Part shown: positions 47,763-59,360 of the stretch, in pieces
Position numbering within the stretch: position 1 is the stretch's first letter
Layout: every line of letters starts with the position of its first letter
Origin: Elephas maximus indicus
Taxonomy: Eukaryota; Chordata; Mammalia; Proboscidea; Elephantidae
DNA: 64,000 nucleotides
Assembly: GCF_024166365.1 (NCBI RefSeq)
Contig: NC_064838.1
Coordinates: 76,214,001-76,278,000, forward strand
Direction: 5' to 3'
The notes under the pieces: generated by a model
The model's input: only the letters and a program-made list of their open reading frames with translations
The model's database searches: none
Told to the model about the DNA's origin: nothing
Made by a program: the position numbers and the translations under genes

Positions 47763-50700
47763 ATGACAACACTAAAAACTTATTTATCTATAATTACGCT
47801 GAATGTAAATGGACTAAATGCATCAATAAAGAGACAGAGTCACGGACTGGATAAAGAAACACGATCCATCTATATGCTGCCTACAAGAGACACACCGTAG
47901 ACTTAGAGACACAAACAAACTAAAACTCAAAGGATGGAAAAAAATATATCAAGCGAACAATAAGCAAAAAAGAAGAGGAGTAGCAATATTAATTTCTGAC
48001 AAACTAGACTTTAGACTTAAATCCGCCACAAAGGATAAAGAAGGACACTATATAATGATAAAAGGAACAATTGATCAGGAAGACATAACCATATTAAATA
48101 TTTATGCACTCAGTGACAGGGCTGCAAGATACATAAATCAAATTTTAACAGAATTAAAAAGTGAGATAGATACCTCCACAATTATAGTAGGAGACTTCAA
48201 CACACCACTTTCGGAGAAGGACAGGACATCCAGTAAGAAGCTCAACAGAGACACGGAAGACCTAATTACAACAATCAACCAACTTGACCTCATTGACTTA
48301 TACAGAACTCTCCACCCAACTGCTGCAAAGTATACTTTTTTTTCTAGTGCACATGGAACATTCTCTAGAATAGACCACATATTAGGGCATAAAACAAACC
48401 TTTGCAGAGTCCAAAACATCGAAATATTACAAAGCATCTTCTCAGACCACAGGCAATAAAACTAGAAATCAAAAACAGAAAAACTAGGGAAAAGAAATCA
48501 AATACTTGGAAAATGAACAATACCCTCCTGAAAAAAGACTGGGTTATAGAAGACACCAAAGAGGAAATAAGGAAATTCATAGAATGCAACGAGAATGAAA
48601 ATACTTCCTATCAAAACCTCTGGGACACAGCAAAAGCAGTGCTCAGAGGCCAATTTATATCGATAAATGCACACATACAAAAAGAAGAAAGAGCCAAAAT
48701 CAGAGAACTGTCCCGACAACTTGAACAAATAGAAAGTGAGCAACAAAAGAACCCATCAGGCACCAGAAGAAAACAAATAATAAAAATTAATAAAAATTAG
48801 AGCTGAACTAAATGAATTAGAGAACAGAAAAACAATTGAAAGAATTAACAAAACCAAAAGCTGGTTCTTTGAAAAAATTAACAAAATTGATAAACCATTG
48901 GCTAGACTGACTAAAGAAATACAGGAAAGGAAACAAATAACCCGAATAAGAAACGAGAAGGACCACATCACAACAGAACCAAATGAAATTAAAAGAATCA
49001 TTTCAGATTACTATAAAAATTGTACTCTAACAAATTTGAAAATCTAGAAGAAATGGATGAATTCTTGGAAAAACACTACCTACCTAAACTAACACATTCA
49101 GAAGTAGAACAACTAAATAGACCCATAACAAAAAAAGAGATTGAAACAGTAATCAAAAAACTTCCAACAAAAAAAAGCCCTGGCCCAGACAGCTTCACTG
49201 CAGAGTTCTACCAAACTTTCAGAGAAGAGTTAACACCACTACTACTGAAGGTATTTCAAAGCATAGAAAAGGACGGAATACTACCCAACTCCTTCTATGA
49301 AGCCACCATCTCCCTGATACCAAAACCAGGAAAAGACATTACAAAAAAAGAAAATTATAGACCTTTATCCCTCATGAACATAGATGCAAAAATCCTCAAC
49401 AAAATTCTAGCCAATAGAATCCAACAACACATCAAAAAAATAATTCACCATGATCAAGTGGGATTTATACCAGGTATGCAAAAAAAAAATTTTTTTTATT
49501 ATGCAAGGCTGGTTTAATATCAGAAAAACCATTAATGTAATCCATCACATAAATAAAACAAAAGATAAAAACCACATAATCTTATCCATTGATGCAGAAA
49601 AGGCATTTGACAAAGTCCAACACCCATTTATGATAAAAACTCTTACCAAAATAGGAATTGAAGGAAAATTCCTCAACATAATAAAGGGCATCTATGCAAA
49701 GCCAACAGCCAATATCACTCTAAATGGAGAGAACCTGAAAGCATTTCCCTTGAGAACGGGAACCAGACAAGAATGCCCTTTATCACCGCTCTTATTCAAC
49801 ATCGTACTTGAAGTCTTAGCCAGGGCAATTAGGGTAGACAAAGAAATAAAGGGTATCTGGATTGGCAAGGAGGAAGTAAAGTTATCACTATTTGCAGATG
49901 ACATGATCTTATACACAGAAAACCCCAAGGAATCCTCCAGAAAACTACTGAAACTAATAGAAGAGTTTGGCAGAGTCTCAGGTTATAAGATAAACATACA
50001 AAAATCACTTGGATTCCTTTACATCAACAAAAAGAACACCGAAGAGGAAATCACCAAATCAATACCATTCACAGTAGCCCCCAAGAAGATAAAATACTTA
50101 GGAATAAATCTTACCAAGGATGTAAAAGACCTATACAAAGAAAACTACAAAGCTCTACTACAAGAAATTCAAAAGGACATACTTAAGTGGAAAAACTTAC
50201 CTTGCTCCTGGATAGGAAGACTTAACATAGTAAAAATGTCTATTCTACCAAAAGCCATCTATACATATAACACACTTCCGATCCAAATTCCAAAGTCATA
50301 TTTTAAGGGGATAGAGAAACAAATCACCAATTTCATATGGAAGGGAAAGAAACCCCGGATAAGCAAAGCATTACTGAAAAAGAAGAAGAAAGTGGGAGGC
50401 CTCACCCTACCTGATTTCAGAACCTATTATACAGCCTCAGTAGTCAAAACAGCCTGGTACTGGTACAACAACAGGCACATAGACCAATGGAACAGAATTG
50501 AGAACCCAGATATAAATCCATCCACGTATGAGCAGCTGATATTTGACAAAGGACCAGTGTCAGTTAATTGGGGAAAAGATAGTCTTTTTAACAAATGGTG
50601 CTGGCATAACTGGATATCCATTTGCAAAAGAATGAAACAGGACCCATACCTCACACCATGCACAAAAACTAACTCCAAGTGGATCAAAGAACTAAACATA

Positions 50701-51609
50701 AAGACTAAAACGATAAAGATCATGGAAGAAAAAATAGGTACAACCCTAGGAGCCCTAATACAAGGCATAAACAGAATACAAAACATTACCAAAAATGATG
50801 AAGAGAAACCCGATAACTGGGAGCTCCTAAAAATCAAACACCTATGCTCATCTAAAGACTTCACCAAAAGAGTAAAAAGACCACCTACAGACTGGGAAAG
50901 AATTTTCAGCTATGACATCTCAGACCAGCGCCTGATCTCTAAAATCTACATGATTCTGTCAAAACTCAACCACAAAAAGACAAACAACCCAATCAAGAAG
51001 TGGGCAAAGGATATGAACACACATTTCACTAAAGAAGATATTCAGGCAGCCAACAGATACATGAGAAAATGCTCTCGATCATTAGCCATTAGAGAAATGC
51101 AAATTAAAACTACGATGAGATTCCATCTCACACCAACGAGGCTGGCATTAATCCAAAAAACACAAAATAATAAATGTTGGAGAGGCTGCGGAGAGATTGG
51201 AACTCTCATACACTGCTGGTGGGAATGTAAAATGGTACAACCACTTTGGAAATCTATCTGGCATTATCTTAAACAGTTAGAAATAGAACTACCGTACAAC
51301 CCAGAAATCCCACTCCTCGGAATATACCCTAGAGATACAAGAGCCTTCACACAAACAGATATATGCACACCCATGTTTATTGCAGCTCTGTTTACAATAG
51401 CAAAAAGCTGGAAGCAAACAAGGTGTCCATCAACGGATGAATGGGTAAATAAAATGTGGTATATTCACACAATGGAATACTATTCATCGATAAAGAACAG
51501 TGACGAATCTGTGAAACATTTCATAACATGGAGGAACCTGGAAGGCATTATGCTGAGCGAAATCAGTCAGAGGCAAAAGGACAAATATTGTATAAGACCA
51601 CAGTTATAA
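47763..51609 (+). pseudogene. L1 ORF2 (endonuclease-reverse transcriptase), broken
   Basis: The enzyme nicks target DNA and reverse-transcribes L1 RNA. The start is ATG at 47763 (TTLKTYLSIITLNVNGLNA, the APE-type endonuclease N-terminus). Later come QETH in a shifted frame near 47886, IIVGDFNTPLSEKDR (endonuclease) and FSRIDHILGHK. The RT domain shows [67 protein letters not shown] and the catalytic [13 protein letters not shown]. The C-terminus has the cysteine knuckle [18 protein letters not shown]. Frame breaks lie near 47829, 48455, 48797, 49020 and 49490; from about 49503 to the stop at 51607-51609 about 700 codons are open. Total length is about 1,280 codons, as expected for L1. Confidence 0.95.
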
Positions 51610-52650
51610 AAAAAAAAAAATTATTTTATTATTATTATTTTTTAATAAGATCTTGAGAAATAGTAAAAACTGAGAAGAACACATTTGTGGTTACGAAGCG
51701 GGGAGGGAGGGAGGGAGGGAGAGGGTTTTTTATTGATTAATCAGTAGATAAGAACTGCTTTGGGTGAAGGGAAAGACAACACTCAATACATGGAAGGTCA
51801 GCTCAATTGGACTGGACCAAAAGCAAAGAAGTTTCCGGGATAAAATGAATGCTTTAAAGGTCAGCGGAGCAAGGGCGGGGATCTGGGGAACATGGTTTGA
51901 GGGGACTTCTAAGTCAATTGGCAAAATAATTCTATTATGAAAACATTCTGCATCCCACTTTGAAATGTGGCGTCTGGGGTCTTAAATGCTAACAAGCGGC
52001 CATCTAAGATGCATCAATTGGTCTCAACCCACCTGGATCAAAGGAGAATGAAGAACACCAAGGTCACACGACAACTAGGAGCCCAAGAGACAGAAAGGGC
52101 CACATGAACCAGAGACCTACATCATCCTGAGACCAGCAGAACTAGTTGGTGCCTGGCCACAATCGATGACTGCCCTGACAGGGAGCACAACAGAGAACTC
52201 CTGAGGGAACAGGAGATCAGTGGGATGCAGACCCCAAATTCTCATAAAAAGACCATACTTAATGGTCTGACTGAGACTGGAGGAATCCCTGCGGCCATGC
52301 TCCCCAGACCTTCTGTCGGCACAGGACAGGAACCATCCCCGAAGACAACTCATCAGACATGAAAGGGACGGGTCAGCGGGTGGGAGAGAGATGCTGATGA
52401 AGCGTGAGCTAATTATATCAGGTGGACATTTGAGAGTGTTTTGTCAGCTCTTGTCTGGAGGGGGGATGGGAGGATAGAGAGAGTTGGAAGCTGGCAAAAT
52501 TGTCACGAAAGGAGAGACTGAAAGGGCTGACTCAATAGGGGAAGAGCAGGTGGGAGTACGGAGTAAGATGTATGTAAACTTATATGTGACAGACTGGATT
52601 GGTAAACGTTCACTTGAAGCTTAATAAAAGTTAATAATAATAAAAAAAAA
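51610..52650 (+). other. L1 3'UTR with G-rich tract and poly-A
   Basis: After ORF2 there is an A-run, TTA repeats (51620-51650) and a guanine-rich tract at 51700-51726 ('ggggagggagggagggaggga'), a typical L1 3'UTR polypurine feature able to form a G-quadruplex. The end is 'gcttaataaaag' (AATAAA signal) and A-rich tail. Confidence 0.9.
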
Positions 52651-52662
52651 AGAGCCCTCAAG

Positions 52663-53164
52663 TACTTGGGGGAAGCTAGAAAGTACCTCAGGATGCTGGG
52701 AGTACTAGTGTGTCATCTTTTATGTTCTCTGAGTTTTTGCATGATTTGCCTCTTTTCTTTTATCTTACTTTTTTACTCTATACTGTCCTTATGTTCTCTG
52801 TTTTCTCAAAATATCTGTGTGTATGTGCCTTTGGTTTTCAAGGCAGAGGATCTCCTTCTATGCATTCTACAAGCTTTCCCTTCCTCCCTCCAACTTGTCA
52901 GGTTACCTAGTCAGAATTCCAGAGAGGGAATTTGAATAAGTTTGCTTTTATAATTGAGTAGAGTAGGCTAAATTGAAGTCATTGGTCATTTTATGGAGTA
53001 TCTGCCCTAGGTCAGCATCTGTCCCTGGTACAAACCACTGTGATGAGAAGGGAGGAGGAAAAGGGTAGGGGAACCCAAAATGTGACAAACCAGAATGTTT
53101 GTTTAACAATGATTCTTAACAGCCAAACATTCTAAAAATATTTCATTAGTTAATCAAAAAAATT
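52663..53164. other. intergenic, nothing recognised
   Basis: No gene or named repeat seen. The 89-codon frame at 52666-52935 is hydrophobic but resembles no family I know. Confidence 0.4.
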
Positions 53165-55094
53165 CCCCACACATCTGCCAGTTTGTGGTAATGTGGTAGC
53201 TTTCTTGTTGCTGTGAGTCTGGAAGCTATGCCACAGGTATTCAAATACCATCAGGGTCACCCTTGGTGGACAGGTTTCAGCTAAGGTTCTCGACTAAGGC
53301 AAACTTAAAAGTTCCTGGCAGCCTACTTCTGAAAAAAAGAATAGCCAATGAAACCTTACGAATAGCAGCAGAACATTGTCTGATATTGTGCCAGAAAATT
53401 AGCTCTCAGGCTTGAATCCACTCAAAATATGGCTGGGGAAGAGCTGCTACCTTAAAGGAGAGTACACCTTAATAATCTGGAGGGACTCAAACTTCCAGGA
53501 CCTTCATTTGCTGATGTGGCACAACTCACAATGAGAAGAAACAGCTGCAATCATCCGTTAATAATAGGAACACGAAATGTATGAAGTATGAACCTAGGAA
53601 AATTAGAAATCATCAAAAATGAAATGGAGCACATAAACATTGATCATAGTCATTAGTGAGCTGAAATGGACTGATATTGGCCATTTTGACACAGACAATC
53701 ATATGGTCTACTATGCCAGAACTACAAATTGAAGAGGAATGGCGTTGCATTCATCATCAAAAAGAACACTTCAAGATACATCCTGAAGTACGATGTTGTC
53801 AGTAATAGAATAATATCCGTATACCCACAAGGGAGACCAGTTAATATAACTATTATTCAAATTTATGCACCTACCAATAATGTCTAAAATGAAGAAACTG
53901 AAGATTTTTACCAAGATCTGGAGTCTGAAATTGATCAAACATGCAATAAGGATGCATTGATAATTACTGGCAATTATAATGGGAAAGCTGGAAACAAAGG
54001 AGAAGGATCGGTAGTTGGAAAAAATGGCCTTGGTGACAGAAATGATGCCAGAGATCATATGATAGAATTTTGCAAGACCAATGACTTCTTCACTGCAAAT
54101 GCATTTTTTTCACCAACATAAGGAGCAACTATACACGTGGACCTTGCAGTAATCAAATTGACTACATCTGTGGAAACAGACAATGGAAAAGCTCAATATC
54201 ACCAGTCAGAACAACGCCAAGGGTTGGCTTTGGAACAGACCGTCAAGTGCTCATAGTATAAGTTTAAGCTGAAGCTGAAGAAATTTAGAACAATTTCAAA
54301 AGAACCAATGTAAGACCTTGAGTACATTCCACTCGAATTTAGAGACTATCTCTAGAATAGATCTGAGGCATTGAACACTAATGACCAAAGACCAGATGAG
54401 TCGTAGCATGATATAAGAAAATCATACGTGAAGAAATCAAGAGTTCCTTAAAAAGACAGGAAAAAAAGAAAAGACCAAAATGGATGTCAGAAGAGACTCT
54501 GAAACTTGCTTTTGAATGTGGTTAAAGAGAACAGAGGAAATGATGAAGTAAAACAGTTGAAAAGAAGATTTCAAAGGAGAGAAGTAGAAGACAAAGTAAA
54601 ATATTATGAAGACATGTGCAAAGACCTGGAGTTAGAAAACCAAAAGGGAAGAACATGCTCTGCATTTCTCAAGCTGAAAGATCTGAAGAAAAAATTCAAT
54701 TCTTGAGTTGCAATATTGAAGGATTCTATGGGCAAAACACAGGAATCATCAAGATGAGATGGAAGAATACACAGAGTCCCTGTACTGAAAAGAGTTGGTC
54801 GACTTTCAAACATTTCATGAGGTAGCATATGATCAAGAACCAATAGTACTGAAGGAAAAAGTTAAAGCTACACTGAAAACATTGTGGAAAAACAAAGCTC
54901 GAGGAATGAAGGAGTACCAATTGAGATGCTCAACAAATGGATGCAGCACTGGAAGTGCCCACTCATCTATGCCAAGAAAATTGGCAGAGAGCTACTTGGT
55001 AAAGAGACTGAAAGAAATCCATATTTATGCCTATTCCAAAGAAAGGTGATGTAAATGATTGCAGAAATTATGGAACAATATAATTAATATTAGC

Positions 55095-55252
55095 AAAACC
55101 CATTGCTGTCAAGCTAAATCTGACACATAGGGACCCAATAGGACAAATGAGAACTGCCCCATGGGGTTTCCAAGGAGTGGCTGAAGGATTCAAGCTGCTG
55201 ACCTTTCAGTTAGCAGCCTTAGCTCTTAACCACTGAGTCTCTCACACGCCAG
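55095..55252 (-). repeat. AfroSINE nested in RTE
   Basis: 'gcaaaacccattgctgtcaag', 'gagaactgccccatggggt', 'tttcagttagcagccttagc'. RTE text is interrupted at 'caatataattaatatta' and resumes at 'ttaaattttgctgagga'. Confidence 0.9.
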
Positions 55253-55696
55253 TTAAATTTTGCTGAGGATCATTCACAAGCAGTTGCAGCAGTACACGGA
55301 CGTGGAACTGCCAGAAATTCAAGCCAAATTCAAAGAGGACATGGAACGAGTAATACCATTGCTTACGTGAAATGGATCCTGGGTAAAAGCAGAGAATACC
55401 GGAAAGAGGTTTACCTGTGTTTTATGCAAAAATAACTATGCAAAGACATTCGATTCTGTGGATCATAGCCAATTATGGATAATATTACAAAGAACGGGAA
55501 TTCCAGGACACTTAATTGTGCTCATGGTGAAATTGTACACAGAGCAAGAGGCAGTTATTGGAACAGAAAAAGAATACTGCATGGTTTGAAGTCAGGAGAA
55601 ATGTACGGTGAGGACTGTATCCTTTAACCATCCTTATTCAATCTGAATGCTGAGCAAACTGAGCAAATTATCCTAGAAACTGGGTTATGTGAAGAA

Positions 55697-56087
55697 GAAC
55701 AGGGCATCGGGTATAGAGAAAGACTCATTAACAACCTGCACACTAATTATGCAGGTGATACAACCGTGCTTGCTGAAAGTGAAGAGGAGTTGAAGCAATT
55801 ATTAAAAAAAAAAAAAAAAAAGATGAAGATCAAAGTCTATAGCCTTCAGTATGAATTACACATTGACATCAAGAAAAAGAAAATCCTCACAACTGGACCA
55901 ATAAGCAATATAACGATAAATGGAGAAAAGATTGAAGTTGCCAAGGATTTTGTTTTACTTGCATACACAAAGAGCACCCATGAAAGCAGCAGTCAAGAAA
56001 TCAAAAGACAGATTGCATTGTGCAAATCTACTGCAAAAAAAACACTTTAAAGAGTTAAAAAGCAAAGCTGTCACTTTAAAGACTAGG
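55697..56087 (+). repeat. inverted repeat, left arm
   Basis: Runs from 'gaacagggcatcgggtata' to 'aaagctgtcactttaaagac'. It carries private RTE variants such as 'cacactaattatgcaggtgatac', 'gttgaagcaattatt', a long A-run before 'gatgaa' and 'cattgtgcaaatctactgc'. All of these recur, reverse-complemented, at 56832-57238. Confidence 0.93.
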
Positions 56088-56545
56088 GTATGCCTGATTA
56101 AACCATATTGTTTTCAGTCACCTCTAATGCAGGAGAAAGCTGGGCGATGAAAAAGGAAGACCGATGAAGACTTGATGCCTTTCAACTGTGGAGTTGGTCA
56201 AAATATTAAATATGCCATGGATGGCCAGAAGAATGAAAAAATCGTCTTGGAAGCAGCACAACCAGAATGCTCCTTTGAAAGGAAGGATGAAGAGACTTCA
56301 TCTCACGTACTTTGGATACGTTAACAGGAGGGACCAGTCCCTGGAGAAGGACATCATGTTTGGTACAGTAGAGGGTCAGAGAAAAAGAGGATGCCCCTCA
56401 ACAAGATGATTGACACCATGGTACAACAATGGGCTCAAACATAACAAGATTGTGAGGGTGGTGCAGGAGCGGGCAGTGTTTTGTTCTGCTGTACATGGGA
56501 TCTCTATGAGTCTGATCTGACTTGAAGGCACCTAACAACAAATAA

Positions 56546-56831
56546 CAACAGCAATCAAAACATTTAAATAGTCATGTCATGTTTGCTAAGCTCAATGTGT
56601 TCCCACTGAGTTTGAATAGTCTTTTTCCAAAATCTTAACAATTTTCCCTATTGAGTTGATACCTCTCAGAATAGGGATTTTTAGATCCAGATTAAAAAAA
56701 AAATTACATTAACCCTCAGGATTGAGAAAAATAATTTCAAATTTTCCTTCCACCTTAAATATGTATATTTTTCCTAAAATAGGTGTTATTGTACTGTGAC
56801 ATATATCATTCAATTTGTTGTAGTGAGCTGC
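56546..56831. repeat. shared 3' flank of the duplicated RTE (copy 2), spacer of the inverted repeat
   Basis: Aligns with 32244-32515 ('tagtcatgtcatgtttgcta', 'caaattttccttccacctta', 'ttgttgtagtgagctgccatcc'). The match stops at 'gccatcc', exactly where the inverted arm begins. Confidence 0.85.
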
Positions 56832-57238
56832 CATCCTTAGTCCTTAAAGTGACAGCTTTGCTTTTTAACTCTTTAAAGTGTTTTTTTTTTTTTTTTTGCA
56901 GTAGATTTGCACAATGCAATCTGTCTTTTGATTTCTTGACTGCTGCTTTCACGGGTGTTCTTTGTGTATGCAAGTAAAACAAAATCCTTGACAACTTCAA
57001 TCTTTTCTCCATTTATCATTATATTGCTTATTGGTCCAGTTGTGAGGATTTTCTTTTTCTTGATGTCAATGTGTAATTCATACTGAAGGCTATAGACTTT
57101 GATTTTCATCAGTTTTTTTTTTTTTTTAATAATTGCTTCAACTCCTCTTCACTTTCAGCAAGCACGGTTGTATCACCTGCATAATTAGTGTGCAGGTCGT
57201 TAATGAGTCTTTCTGTATACCCGAAGCCCTGTTCAATT
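56832..57238 (-). repeat. inverted repeat, right arm (RTE piece)
   Basis: Reverse complement of 55697-56087, with roughly ten base differences by eye over about 375 aligned bases apart from A-run lengths. Starts 'cttagtccttaaagtgacag' and ends 'cccgaagccctgttc', where a SINE begins mid-sequence. Confidence 0.93.
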
Positions 57239-57415
57239 CTGACTCATAGCGGTCCTTTGTGACTGAGTAGAACTGCTCTATTGGGTTTCTTAGGCTGAAA
57301 TCTTTATGGGAGCAGGCCTTAAGGTCTTTTCTCTGCAGAGCCATCGGGTGGGTTTGAACCATGAACCGCTAGGTTAGCAGCCGAGGACTTAACCAATGCG
57401 CCTACAGGGCTCCTT
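57239..57415 (-). repeat. AfroSINE, long subtype, cut by the inverted arm
   Basis: 'aattctgactcatagcggtcc', 'cttaggctgaaatctttatgg', 'gctaggttagcagccgagg', ending 'gcctacagggctcctt'. The outer part of the SINE is missing on the left. Confidence 0.85.
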
Positions 57416-57829
57416 AAAATTGGGTTACTAATCTTTATGTTTTTGATTTGCAGGAGTTATAAATATTTAATCCTATTCTACCACTTTTTAAAATTCTTTG
57501 TTCATAGTGAGTTTTGTTATATGGCAGTTTAATGTATTATTTGTATATAATGTATATAATTGTGTATAATGTATTTTTCTTTATGAATTTGCCACCCTAA
57601 AATATAGTTATTCTTCCAATATTATTTTCTAGTTTGGTCTGACACATTTGTATCTTCCAACTGTCTGGAATGTACAGTTTTTTGAATAATGAGGTAGTTT
57701 TTTTTTTTTTTCAAATTGAGATTCAAATTCCTAACATCAGTTAGTGAAAGGTCCATTATTTCACATTAATATGAAATGTCAACTTAAACATAGAAAACTT
57801 TTCCTATATTTATACTTGTGTTTACTGAC
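57416..57829. other. intergenic, AT-rich, nothing recognised
   Basis: Contains a 'tgtatataatgtatataatt' patch near 57540-57575 and a poly-T at 57700-57711. No gene seen. Confidence 0.4.
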
Positions 57830-58069
57830 AGTCTGATTCTACACCAGCTGCCTGGTGTGCCTGGTGATACCCCCACTCCTGCTGCCCCGGATCTAAAATG
57901 TTTAAGCAAAAAACCTCTATTGTGAAGCATGAACTATCAAGCAATTGTGCTCCCCTTGTAGTTTGGAAATATAAACTCAGGGACTTTGAGTGCTGTAAGA
58001 GGTGCTTTTCAGCTTTTCAGAAATTGGAACAAAAAAATAGAAATGGAGATATTTGAGATGCCGTATTCC

Positions 58070-58268
58070 AAAACCACTGCCACTGAGTCCATTCCAACTC
58101 ATAGTGACCTTATAGGATAGAGGAGAACTGGCCCATAGGGTATCCAAGGCTGTAAGTCTTTATGGAAGCAGACTGCCTCATCTTTCCCCCATGGAGTGGT
58201 TGGTGGGTTTGAAACACCAAACTTTTGGTTAGCAGAGGAGTCCTTTAACCATGTACCACCAAGGCATC
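58070..58268 (-). repeat. AfroSINE, long subtype, private to unit 3
   Basis: 'caaaaccactgccactgagtc', 'ggtatccaaggctgtaagtc', 'cttttggttagcagaggag'. It is absent at the equivalent place in unit 1. Confidence 0.9.
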
Positions 58269-58511
58269 TAGATATCTCATTACAAATTATCAAAGAATAT
58301 TCATTTATGTTTATTACAATATGTCAAGTACTAAACATCATTTAGGTGTTAGAGGTAAAAGTAGATTATTTAGAAGGTAGTAAGTGTTTACAGGGTTGCT
58401 ATGTTCAGAACTGACACCACAGCAATGGGATAAATAAGTGTTTCTTGCTCCCTTTTTCAAGGTGGAATATCTGGAAATGAGTGTTCAGTAATTTTGGGGA
58501 TATATATTTTT

Positions 58512-58708
58512 TGGTCCCCTGGTGGTGTAAACGGTTTGCATTCAACTAAAGATTCAAGATTCCAACCCACTCACCACCATCACAGAAGAAAATCCTAGTA
58601 ATCTGTTTCTGTAAAAAATTACATCCAAAAAAGCCCTATGGAGCAGCCCTGCTCTGTAACACATGTGGTCTCCATGAGTAGAATCGACTTGTCAGCAATG
58701 ATTTTGTT
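58512..58708 (+). repeat. AfroSINE, 'ggtccc' long subtype (unit 3)
   Basis: 'ggtcccctggtggtgtaaacgg', 'aatctgtttctgtaaaaaatt', 'agaatcgacttgtcagcaatg'. This is the paralogue of 25491-25698. Confidence 0.85.
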
Positions 58709-59360
58709 TGTTTCTTTACATTTATGTAAGTATGCATCACTAATATGTAATACATAAATACATGTAGAAATAAGACATTATTTATGTGGACAGGATTAGT
58801 GTGTGACTTCATAACATTAAAATCAATAAGAAAGACAAATATATCCCAAATGCAGCCTGAAAAAATGGCCATGCAAAACATGGGTTCCGAGGTGTATTGA
58901 ATGTGAAAAAAAATTCAGTAAATAATACATTGTCATCATATATCCCTAATTTTTACTTATCAAATAAATCAAATCAATAAGAGCAGAAACATGTCAAAGT
59001 TAACAAGGAGTTGCATTTTAAGAGTTTTAGGAAATTATCCTCCGTAAAGCTAATTTGAGATTTAAAATGACCCTATGAAGAGGTTTTTTTTAATGAAGAG
59101 GTCACTAAAAACTGAGGGACAAAGAGGTGAAGCGACTAACAAACAACAGCTAGAATGTCCCTGATGAGGAATATTTATTTTTGCTCAAAATATCCCATAA
59201 CATCACATAGTAAGAACCACTGGCTCTCGCATAGTACCACAAATTAATTTGCTTAAAATATTTCACACTGTTGCATAGCACCATACATTAATTCCTGTAT
59301 TTTTTGGTTTTTGTCAGATAAACAATTTCATACTTGTACCTTCTCCTCATTCATGAAATC

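Larger units (their letters stand above)
44862..52650 (+). mobile_element. near full-length L1 with monomeric 5'UTR
   Basis: About 7.8 kb, comprising a promoter-like start 'ggaggcggggcaaagatggc', a GC-rich 5'UTR, ORF1, ORF2, a 3'UTR with a G-rich tract and a poly-A tail. The target-site duplication AAGAGTCCTCAAG (44849-44861) recurs as AAGAGCCCTCAAG (52650-52662) with one mismatch, so the whole insertion is present. ORF1 and ORF2 each carry several frame breaks, so it is dead, but overall it is much better preserved than any RTE copy here. A 5'-truncated relative sits at 31343-31750. Confidence 0.97.
53165..56545 (+). mobile_element. RTE/BovB-like LINE, nearly full length, decayed
   Basis: About 3.4 kb including a nested SINE. 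The 5' end is 'ccccacacatctgccagtttg' and 'agcagcagaacattgtctg'; then come endonuclease text ('caatttatgcacctaccaataatg'-like near 53855; 'gcaagaccaatgacttcttc' at 54072), a linker ('gaaaaccaaaagggaagaaca'), RT text ('gtttacctgtgttttatg', 'attatgcaggtgatacaacc', the decayed YADD region) and the 3' end 'ggcacctaacaacaaataac'. Many frame breaks are present and no frame exceeds 100 codons. It shares its 3' flank with the RTE at 29886-32243. Part of it (55697-56087) is duplicated in inverted form at 56832-57238. Confidence 0.93.

Noticed and set aside
49450-51609. Long 719-codon frame as a possible host gene
   Set aside because: It is the RT and C-terminal part of L1 ORF2 (FADD box, cysteine knuckle) within a complete L1 with target-site duplication.
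52666-52935. 89-codon hydrophobic frame after the L1
   Set aside because: Leucine/serine/phenylalanine-rich text from a pyrimidine-rich strand, with no family resemblance; probably chance.
56832-57238. An independent minus-strand RTE insertion
   Set aside because: It shares private variants with 55697-56087 and lacks an RTE 3' tail or its own target-site duplication, so an inverted duplication explains it better.
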